From: Acidobacteriota bacterium
Lineage (GTDB): Bacteria > Acidobacteriota > Terriglobia > Bryobacterales > Bryobacteraceae
Length of the DNA stretch: 5,114 nt
Assembly: GCA_016871135.1 (NCBI GenBank)
Contig: VFZQ01000453.1
Coordinates: forward strand, 1-5,114
Reading direction: 5' to 3'
Within the stretch, counting starts at the first letter, position 1; each line of letters begins with the position of its first letter. Below, piece after piece: positions 1 through 5,114 of the stretch. The notes under the pieces are model-generated. The model was not told where the DNA came from. It ran no database searches and was given only the letters and a program-made list of their open reading frames with translations. Made by a program: the position numbers and the translations under genes.

Positions 1-741
1 GCCGCCGCGCGGGCCGAGATCGCCGCGCTCGCCGAGGACCATTGCTTTCCGAGTCCCGACTGGGCCGAAGCGCTGATCGCGGCGCATCAATCGAATCACG
101 CCGTGGTGGGCCCCGTTGTGCGCAACGCCAATCCGGCGACCTCGATCAGTTGGTGTGATTTCGTCATCGGGTACGGATTTTGGATGGAGCCGTCTCTTGC
201 AGGCCCGCGGCCATTTCTACCTGGCCACAATAGTTGCTACAAAAAGAACATCTTACTGGGTTACGGCGACCGATTGCCCGAAATGATGGAATCGGAGACC
301 GTCTTGCATTTCGATCTCGCCGCGCGCGGGCATTCGCTGTATCTCGAACCGAAAGCGCGCGTGGCGCACACCAACTTCGCTCTGGTCCGCTCCTGGTTTC
401 CGGTGCAATATCACGCCGGAAGGGTTTTCGGCTCCGCACGCGCCGCTGCCTGGCCTTTGGCGAAGCGCCTGTTCTACGGTGCGGCGTCTCCGTTGATCCC
501 TCTCGTCCGCCTGGCGCGCTGCCTGCGGGAACTGAGCGGACCAGGACGGCCCGCACAGTTGATTCCTCGGCTGTTCGTTCCACTTCTCGTCGGACTCGTC
601 TTGGATGGTGTGGGCCAGATGGCGGGTTATCTATTCGGCGCCGGCGACGCAGTCAGAAACGTCGCATTCTATGAATTCAACCGTTTCGATCATGTGCCGG
701 AAAGCGATCGCCGAGCGGCGGAAGCGAGTGCTCCAAAATGA
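1..741 (+). CDS. Family 2 (GT-A fold) glycosyltransferase, 5'-truncated by the window edge
   Basis: The reading frame is open from base 1 and ends at a TGA, leaving 246 residues without their N-terminus. The visible part begins at what looks like the 'AAR..G' helix that precedes the metal-binding motif. The motif itself reads AEDHCFP (about residues 11-17), with E-D-H in the DXD position. A substrate-pocket segment GHNSCYKKN (75-83) follows, then ESE...LHFDLAARGH (97-111) and an EPKARVAH strand (116-123), which match the acceptor-side half of GT2 enzymes. The C-terminal 80 residues are hydrophobic in two blocks (about 160-175 and 187-213) and could attach the enzyme to the inner membrane. Roughly 70-85 residues carrying the first nucleotide-binding strand and the DDGS-type motif should lie upstream of the window. 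The family transfers a sugar from a nucleotide-sugar donor; donor and acceptor here are unknown. The gene overlaps the next glycosyltransferase by 4 bases. A GTG near base 103 is not a credible start because it would remove the E-D-H motif. Confidence 0.85.
   Translation, partial: AAARAEIAALAEDHCFPSPDWAEALIAAHQSNHAVVGPVVRNANPATSISWCDFVIGYGFWMEPSLAGPRPFLPGHNSCYKKNILLGYGDRLPEMMESETVLHFDLAARGHSLYLEPKARVAHTNFALVRSWFPVQYHAGRVFGSARAAAWPLAKRLFYGAASPLIPLVRLARCLRELSGPGRPAQLIPRLFVPLLVGLVLDGVGQMAGYLFGAGDAVRNVAFYEFNRFDHVPESDRRAAEASAPK
738..741 (+). promoter_or_regulatory. ATGA stop/start overlap coupling the two glycosyltransferase genes
   Basis: The start ATG of the second glycosyltransferase shares bases with the TGA of the first. 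Purine-rich GGAAG (720-724) and GAG (726-728) lie upstream; the former is about 13 bases from the ATG and the latter 9, so any Shine-Dalgarno contact is weak. Ribosomes ending the first gene could restart directly on the second, which would keep the two enzymes in fixed proportion. The overlap is seen directly; the coupling is an inference from it. Confidence 0.7.
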
Positions 742-1595
742 CCGTCGCCGTTGTTGTCGCCACCTACAATCGTCCTGCCCAATTGCGCCGGCTGCTCGAG
801 TGTTTGGCGGCGCAGACGGCAAAAGCCGAAGTGATCGTGGTTGATGATGGCAGCGACGTCCCGCTCGACGAACTGGTTCGGCCGTTCCACTGCACTTTAA
901 TTCGGCAGGCGAACGCCGGGCCGGCGTCAGCGCGCAATCGCGGCGTCGCGGCGGCGAAGTCCGATTTCATTGCCTTTACCGACGACGACTGCGAACCAGA
1001 GCCGACTTGGTTGGAAAATTTGCTCGGACGGTTGCAGGCGCATCCCGCCTGCCTCGCCGGTGGACGGACCGTCAACGCGGCCGCCGGCAACGCCTATGCC
1101 GAGGCAAGTCAAATGATCGTCGACATGGCCTACGGTTTTTATCGCAATACGTTCTTCGCCTCAAACAATATGGCGATGTCGAGACGCGAATACCTGGAAT
1201 GTGGCGGAATGGATGAGTCGTTCCGAGTAGCCAGCGAGGATCGTGAATTGTGCGATCGCTGGCGCAACCGAGGGGGAACCTTTCAATTTGTCGAAGACGC
1301 CGTGGTTGGACACCGCAACGCACAAGGGTTTGTCGGCTTCCTGCGCACGCACTTCAGCTACGGCCGGGGCGCCTTCCGGTTCCATCGCGCACGCCGCCGG
1401 CGCGGTTCAGCCGGCCTCCTGCCAGAATTGTGGTTTGTCACCGAATTCCGCGAATTGTACGGCAAGGCGAACGCTGGAGGAGCCCGTCTCGGCCACCTGC
1501 AATCGGCATGGCTGTTGGCACTCTGGCAAGTTGCCAATACGGCAGGCGCGCTTTACGAGCTATTCTGGATAGTCGCTTCGCGCGGCAAACGATGA
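738..1595 (+). CDS. Family 2 (GT-A fold) glycosyltransferase, complete
   Basis: This 285-residue protein shows the full run of GT2 landmarks. They are VVVATYNR (5-12), VVDDGS (34-39, uridine/nucleotide-binding aspartates D36 and D37), GPASARNRG (61-69), the metal-binding TDDDC (81-85), SNNMAMSR (142-149), GGMDESF (156-162) and SEDREL (166-171), whose E-D pair is the usual catalytic-base position. The start is well supported because it puts the first beta strand right at the N-terminus, as is normal in the family. A very basic stretch (RARRRR, about 217-222) precedes a hydrophobic C-terminal segment (about 256-280), so membrane association is likely. The family adds a sugar with inversion from a nucleotide-sugar donor in the cytoplasm. 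The specific sugar and the acceptor (lipid carrier, glycolipid or polysaccharide) cannot be assigned. The gene sits between another GT2 gene and an acetyltransferase-like membrane protein, overlapping both by 4 bases, which suggests glycan assembly in one operon. Confidence 0.93.
   Translation: MTVAVVVATYNRPAQLRRLLECLAAQTAKAEVIVVDDGSDVPLDELVRPFHCTLIRQANAGPASARNRGVAAAKSDFIAFTDDDCEPEPTWLENLLGRLQAHPACLAGGRTVNAAAGNAYAEASQMIVDMAYGFYRNTFFASNNMAMSRREYLECGGMDESFRVASEDRELCDRWRNRGGTFQFVEDAVVGHRNAQGFVGFLRTHFSYGRGAFRFHRARRRRGSAGLLPELWFVTEFRELYGKANAGGARLGHLQSAWLLALWQVANTAGALYELFWIVASRGKR
1592..1595 (+). promoter_or_regulatory. ATGA stop/start overlap coupling the glycosyltransferase to the DUF1624 gene
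   Basis: The same four-base arrangement as at the previous junction: ATG of the membrane protein overlaps TGA of the glycosyltransferase. The 20 bases upstream (pyrimidine-rich, then CGCGCGGCAAACG) show no Shine-Dalgarno-like sequence. Expression of the membrane protein therefore probably depends on ribosomes arriving from the upstream gene. Confidence 0.7.
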
Positions 1596-2740
1596 GCAAA
1601 CAACGGCTCGACTCCATCGATCTTCTACGCGGCCTTGTCATGATCGTCATGGTCCTCGACCACTTGCGCGATTTTTTTCACGCGGGATCGCAACAGTTCT
1701 CGCCCGAGGATTTGACCAAGACGGATGCCGTGTTGTTCTTCACCCGCTGGATCACGCATTTCTGCGCGCCGGTTTTCGTTCTGCTCGCGGGCGCCGGCAT
1801 CTCGTTCTCAAGCCTGAGCCGCGACGGCAACCGTGCCGTATCTCGCTTTCTAATTACGCGGGGGCTGTGGTTGATCTTTCTCGAACTTACGGTTCTCAAC
1901 TTTGCCTTTTCTTTCCGCGTGCCCTACGACATCCTGCTCTTGCAGGTGATCTGGGCGATTGGCTGGTCGATGATCGCGATGGCCGGGCTCATCTGGCTGC
2001 CGCGGCGCGTACTCGCAGTCCTTGCGATCGCAATGATCCTGCTGCACAACACGACTGACGGATTGCAGATCGCCTCGCCCGTTTGGGAATTCCTTCACGT
2101 CATGTCGTTCGGCAACTTCAGAGGCATGCCGGTATTGCTCGCTTATCCGCTGATTCCGTGGGTCGGCGTTATGGCCGCGGGCTTCTGTCTCGGCGATGTG
2201 ATGCGTCTCGAGCCCGATCGCCGCCGCACGGCTCTTTTACGCATCGGCTCTGGGATGACGATGGCCTTCGTCGTCCTTCGCTTCTTGAATATCTACGGCG
2301 ATCCCGGGCCATGGGATGGATCGAGTCTCCTGTCGTTCTTCCGTGCGACGAAGTACCCGCCGTCACTGATCTATCTGCTGATGACGCTCGGCCCGTCTCT
2401 CTTTCTGCTCGGCTGGATCGACCGCACGCGCGTGGCTGAGTTCCACCCTATGCGCGTATTCGGTCGCGTTCCGATGTTCTACTATCTTTTGCACTTCTAT
2501 CTCGTTCATGCGCTGGCGGTCGTGCTCGCGGGGTTGCGTTACGGCGACTGGACGCTCCTCCTGCGCATGCCTCCCGCGATAACGGGCGAATTTCCGCCTG
2601 GGTTCCCGCAAGACTACGGCTACAGCCTTGGAATGACGTATCTCATCTGGGCGGCCTTGGTTGTGGCGTTGTATCCGCCCTGCCGTTGGTACATGCAATT
2701 CAAGCAACGCAGTCGAGCGGCGTGGACCGGCTATCTGTAA
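1592..2740 (+). CDS. DUF1624 / heparan-alpha-glucosaminide N-acetyltransferase-like multi-pass membrane protein
   Basis: The protein has 382 residues and about ten hydrophobic segments (near 11-27, 46-74, 87-108, 113-135, 138-152, 180-202, 215-233, 256-275, 293-314 and 346-364). The N-terminus RLDSIDLLRG (5-14), then VLDHLRDFFH (21-30), FFTRWITHFCAP (49-60) and VFVLLAG (61-67), is typical of the DUF1624 group related to the HGSNAT catalytic domain. Later family-like blocks are KYPPSLIYLLMTLGP (254-268) and FGRVPMFYYLLHFYLVH (290-306). Candidate functional histidines are H24, H30, H56, H301 and H306. HGSNAT itself moves an acetyl group from acetyl-CoA across a membrane onto a terminal amino sugar; acetylation of a glycan or glycolipid is therefore the best guess for this protein, but it is an inference. 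The chosen ATG overlaps the previous stop as ATGA and places RLDSIDLLRG where the family starts. The frame stays open 114 codons further upstream, but that stretch overlaps the glycosyltransferase and has no family features. No Shine-Dalgarno sequence is visible, consistent with coupled translation. Confidence 0.85.
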   Translation: MSKQRLDSIDLLRGLVMIVMVLDHLRDFFHAGSQQFSPEDLTKTDAVLFFTRWITHFCAPVFVLLAGAGISFSSLSRDGNRAVSRFLITRGLWLIFLELTVLNFAFSFRVPYDILLLQVIWAIGWSMIAMAGLIWLPRRVLAVLAIAMILLHNTTDGLQIASPVWEFLHVMSFGNFRGMPVLLAYPLIPWVGVMAAGFCLGDVMRLEPDRRRTALLRIGSGMTMAFVVLRFLNIYGDPGPWDGSSLLSFFRATKYPPSLIYLLMTLGPSLFLLGWIDRTRVAEFHPMRVFGRVPMFYYLLHFYLVHALAVVLAGLRYGDWTLLLRMPPAITGEFPPGFPQDYGYSLGMTYLIWAALVVALYPPCRWYMQFKQRSRAAWTGYL

Positions 2741-2758
2741 ATCAGAATCGCCAGTCCA
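2723..2758. repeat. Interrupted inverted repeat spanning both stop codons; possible bidirectional transcript end
   Basis: The arms TGGACCGG (2723-2730) and CCAGTCCA (2751-2758) are complementary with one mismatch. Inside them TCTG (2734-2737) and CAGA (2743-2746) form a second short stem around the loop TAAAT. The structure is centred at about 2740, on the single base separating the convergent genes, and contains both stop codons. No T-run follows on either strand, so it is not a classic intrinsic terminator. It could act as a processing or stabilising 3' hairpin, or it could be chance. The pairing is seen directly; the function is an inference. Confidence 0.4.
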
Positions 2759-5096
2759 TTCCGACCAAGGGAAACGCGCCTTGCTGCTCTTCGAACTTCG
2801 AAACGTTGGTGTTCCGATTCCAGCTCTGGCCAGCGATGTTCCTTCGATTTGCGATGTTCTGCGCGCCGGCAAAAACCAGAAATGGCTTGCCGCGAACCGT
2901 GAACATCCGATCCACACGTAGATCCAATCGTGCGTAGGCCGGCAGGCGGAGTGCGTTGACGCGGCTGAGGTCGAACACCGCGCGATTCAGTTGCCGCGAG
3001 GCCGCTTCGTCAAATGGGGTGAACGGCCTGCCCGATAGGTACGAACCTCGTAGCGACAACTCCCATTTGGCGTTAAACCTGTAGCCGCCGACTGCGTTGA
3101 CGACGCGCGGATAGTCAAACGTCGAAGGCCGTAGCACCCCGTCCAAACCTCCTTGGCGGCTTCGCATCAGCGCGAAATTGGCTTGGCCAAACCACTTGTC
3201 GGTGAACTTCTTTTCGACGAAGAACTCCAGTCCCCGAGCGCGGCCGCGCCCCGCGCTGGTCAGCGGGAAGACGATATCGCGAACTGCAAACGTATCCCCG
3301 ACATTCGCCAGCGACAGCGCTGGAAACTGAGACGAGACGGGGTAGTCCTTGTAAGCTTTCGTGTACGCTTCAACCGTGAATCGAAGCGTCGGACTGAGAA
3401 CGTAGCTCATGCCCGCGACCCAGTGATCGGCGCGGAAGACCGTGAGATCGCGATTCTGCGCGAATGCCGAAAGGAAGAGAAACAGCGGTTGCTGAAAGTA
3501 TTGCCCATAGGAAAGGCGAAGACTCGCCTTTTCGGTCAGTCGATAACTTATGCCCGCGCGCGGACTGAAACGGGTCCGCGACACATAGCGGTAGTTGTCC
3601 ATTCGGCCGCCGACAGTCAGGCTGAGGCGGCGTCCGATGTTGCGGGTGTTCTGCAAATATGCGCCGGGCTGAAAGGCTAGAAACGATTGCTCGATGCGGA
3701 AGGGGTTCAAATCGTTGACTCGCGAATAGGGGCTGTTCTGCCCAAAGGGCGATGCCGTGTCATAGTTAATGCGGAAGATCTTGTAACTGCCGCCGGCTTG
3801 CAGTTTCTCGATAACCGGCAAGTAGGCGGTGTAGTCGTACTTGATCGTGGTCTCCCCCTCGCGGGAGTTATCCCTATACACAAGAGGGGACGCTGCTATC
3901 AGTTGGTCAACCGGCCTCGAGAAATCGCGTGGCCCATTACGAAGCAGATCGCGCACGGCCGTTCCGACTTTCGCCTCGGAATGTGTGATGCCCAGCAGTC
4001 CGACGGCCCGCTCTCCCATCAGTCGCTGCCAATTTAGCCCGTTCGCCGAGCGCCAGCCGTCGTAACGAATGTCCAAGCCGCTGGCGCCGGTGTCGTCCTT
4101 CGTATCTTGTTGCCTGGCGCCCAGGCGGATCGAGTCCGAACCGGTAACCGTGACTCCCCAGATTCGGTCACGCGGTGTCAGATCGTAGGTTGCCTTCGCG
4201 TTGAGCGTATAGAGAACCGGCACGCCGCCGAAACCAATGTCGTCGGTGAACGCATCCAAGAAGGAACGCCGCGTTGATATGATCCACGAGCCGCGGCCCT
4301 TGCGAATCGGGCCTTCGAGGATAGTTCCGCCGCCTGCGAACCCAACCGTGACGCGCCCGCTGAACGCCTCGCGCGAACCCTCGCGCTGCGCCACTTGCAG
4401 CACGCTCGAGGTCCGGTTGATGAATGGCGACGGATAGCCACCGCTCAGGAAAGTGACATCCTGTAGCAGTTCCGCATCTAACAGACTGACGGTGCCGCCC
4501 GCGGACGCGAAGTTCGCGAACGCATTGATGTTGGGTATTTCGATGTTGTCGACGACAAAGAGATTTTCCAGGGGACTTCCTCCGCGCACGATGATGTCGT
4601 TACGGAAGTCGTTTGAGCCGATGACTACGCCGGGCAGCGTCTGCACATAGCGGGCGACGTCTTGGAGCGATCCGGCAATCTTGGAGACCTCGCGCCGCTG
4701 AATCAAGAACCCCGAGTTTTTGATCTCCTCCGGCGCGACGAAAACGGAGTCATTCACCGTGACGGTCTCGGTGACCGCGCGAAGCTCGGCCAACACAATT
4801 TCGACGCCCGCATCCAGGCCGGCCCGCACTTCCGCCCGGATGTTCTTGAGCGCGGGTTGACCGGCGACCGTGACCGACAGCAGAGCAAGGCCCGCCCTGA
4901 TTTCGGGAATCCGAAACGTCCCATCCGCGCCAGTTACCGCGCATCGATTCGTGTCTTGCACGCATACTTGCGCGCTTGGGGCGGGTTGACCAGCATCCCC
5001 TTTGACTACGCCGCTAATCGAACCGGTGGCGGTTGTATCTTGCGCCCACGCCGCAGGCAAACAACAAAACAGGAAAAGCGCACGAGTACACAGCAT
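2742..5096 (-). CDS. TonB-dependent outer-membrane receptor with N-terminal carboxypeptidase-regulatory-like domain
   Basis: This 784-residue protein has, in order, a signal peptide (1-18), a carboxypeptidase-regulatory-like beta-sandwich (about 25-105, GSISGVVKGDAGQPAPSAQV ... ADGTFRIPEI), a TonB-box-like strand ETVTVND (110-116), a plug domain (about 125-240) and a barrel to the end. The plug contains LPGVVIG (154-160), VRGGSPLENLFVVDNIEIPN (170-189) and TSSVLQVAQREG (229-240), all characteristic of this receptor class. Many alternating aromatic strands follow, with YRLTEKASLRLSYGQYFQQP as a clear barrel segment. The chain ends in WRF; a C-terminal phenylalanine is the usual signal for outer-membrane barrel assembly. 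Such receptors import bulky ligands such as siderophores, glycans or peptides using energy from TonB-ExbBD. The ligand is not evident, and no TonB, ExbB or SusD-like partner is in view. The protein is shorter than the roughly 1000-residue Oar-like acidobacterial proteins. The start is forced, since an in-frame TGA lies three bases upstream. The gene converges on the plus-strand operon with one base between. Confidence 0.93.
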   Translation of the reverse strand: MLCTRALFLFCCLPAAWAQDTTATGSISGVVKGDAGQPAPSAQVCVQDTNRCAVTGADGTFRIPEIRAGLALLSVTVAGQPALKNIRAEVRAGLDAGVEIVLAELRAVTETVTVNDSVFVAPEEIKNSGFLIQRREVSKIAGSLQDVARYVQTLPGVVIGSNDFRNDIIVRGGSPLENLFVVDNIEIPNINAFANFASAGGTVSLLDAELLQDVTFLSGGYPSPFINRTSSVLQVAQREGSREAFSGRVTVGFAGGGTILEGPIRKGRGSWIISTRRSFLDAFTDDIGFGGVPVLYTLNAKATYDLTPRDRIWGVTVTGSDSIRLGARQQDTKDDTGASGLDIRYDGWRSANGLNWQRLMGERAVGLLGITHSEAKVGTAVRDLLRNGPRDFSRPVDQLIAASPLVYRDNSREGETTIKYDYTAYLPVIEKLQAGGSYKIFRINYDTASPFGQNSPYSRVNDLNPFRIEQSFLAFQPGAYLQNTRNIGRRLSLTVGGRMDNYRYVSRTRFSPRAGISYRLTEKASLRLSYGQYFQQPLFLFLSAFAQNRDLTVFRADHWVAGMSYVLSPTLRFTVEAYTKAYKDYPVSSQFPALSLANVGDTFAVRDIVFPLTSAGRGRARGLEFFVEKKFTDKWFGQANFALMRSRQGGLDGVLRPSTFDYPRVVNAVGGYRFNAKWELSLRGSYLSGRPFTPFDEAASRQLNRAVFDLSRVNALRLPAYARLDLRVDRMFTVRGKPFLVFAGAQNIANRRNIAGQSWNRNTNVSKFEEQQGAFPLVGMDWRF
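5043..5096 (-). other. Signal peptide of the TonB-dependent receptor
   Basis: The first 18 residues have a short N-region with one arginine (R5), a hydrophobic core ALFLFCCLPAAW and an A-W-A motif just before Q19-D20, which fits cleavage by signal peptidase I after A18. The cysteines at 11 and 12 follow F-L-F and so do not form a lipobox; a lipoprotein is unlikely. Export to the outer membrane agrees with the plug and barrel that follow. Confidence 0.85.
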
Positions 5097-5102
5097 CTTT
5101 CA
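5094..5102 (-). promoter_or_regulatory. Receptor start site: in-frame TGA, AAG, then ATG, with no spaced Shine-Dalgarno
   Basis: Read on the minus strand this is TGA-AAG-ATG. The TGA rules out any longer protein in this frame. The only purine-rich stretch, GAAAG, abuts the ATG, too close to work as a normal ribosome binding site. Either the TGA is the stop of an upstream minus-strand gene (the preceding codons would read R-H-P-V) and translation is coupled, or the message is weakly or leaderlessly initiated. Only 12 bases beyond the TGA are in the window, so this cannot be settled here. Confidence 0.45.
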
Positions 5103-5114
5103 AACGGGATGCCG

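Noticed and set aside
164..583. Minus-strand open frame of 139 codons opposite the first glycosyltransferase
   Set aside because: Its arginine/serine-rich translation has no motif, and the plus strand carries a convincing GT2 sequence.
1250..1591. In-frame upstream extension of the DUF1624 gene (114 more codons)
   Set aside because: It lies wholly inside the second glycosyltransferase in another frame, is rich in arginine and proline with no family features, and would put a non-membrane extension before the conserved RLDSIDLLRG start.
2731..2765. Classic intrinsic terminator at the convergent junction
   Set aside because: The stem is imperfect and neither strand has a run of Ts after it, so only a weaker claim of an inverted repeat is made.
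2363..2917. Minus-strand open frame of 184 codons crossing the convergent junction
   Set aside because: It is antisense to the DUF1624 gene and out of frame with the receptor, with low-complexity charged composition; both overlapped genes have strong family evidence.
3153..3680. Plus-strand open frame of 175 codons antisense to the receptor
   Set aside because: The protein is arginine- and glutamate-rich with no recognisable fold, and the minus strand here clearly encodes barrel strands. It is a by-product of GC-rich coding sequence.
3687..4037. Plus-strand open frame of 116 codons antisense to the receptor barrel
   Set aside because: It has no start context or recognisable domain and lies entirely opposite well-supported receptor coding sequence.

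Overview
The window is GC-rich and almost fully coding, and it reads as a piece of an Acidobacteria-like genome (Bryobacter/Solibacter type). That placement is an inference. It rests mainly on the minus-strand outer-membrane receptor, which combines a signal peptide, an N-terminal carboxypeptidase-regulatory-like (Cna-B-type) domain, a TonB plug and a beta-barrel, an architecture very common in Acidobacteria and Bacteroidetes. The high GC content argues against most Bacteroidetes.

Layout. Positions 1-2740 hold three plus-strand genes packed as one transcription unit. They are a 5'-truncated family 2 glycosyltransferase (1-741), a second complete family 2 glycosyltransferase (738-1595) and a multi-pass membrane protein of the DUF1624 / heparan-alpha-glucosaminide N-acetyltransferase-like family (1592-2740). 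Each junction is a 4-base ATGA stop/start overlap, which points to translational coupling. The likely theme is building and acyl-modifying a surface or extracellular glycan or glycolipid: two enzymes transfer sugars from activated donors on the cytoplasmic face, and the membrane protein may acetylate the product. The actual glycan cannot be read from the sequence.

Positions 2742-5096 hold one minus-strand gene for a 784-residue TonB-dependent outer-membrane receptor. It converges on the glycan operon with a single base between the two stop codons. A broken inverted repeat is centred on that base and could be a shared transcript end. The receptor's start codon lies three bases after an in-frame TGA and has no properly spaced Shine-Dalgarno sequence. 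It may therefore be coupled to an unseen upstream gene.

There is no gene-free stretch over 300 bases. I found no RNA genes, mobile elements, CRISPR arrays or long repeats, and no clear sign of a new kind of system. The points most worth a second look are the junction inverted repeat, the tight coupling of two glycosyltransferases to an acetyltransferase-like membrane protein, and the atypical catalytic motifs of the first glycosyltransferase.
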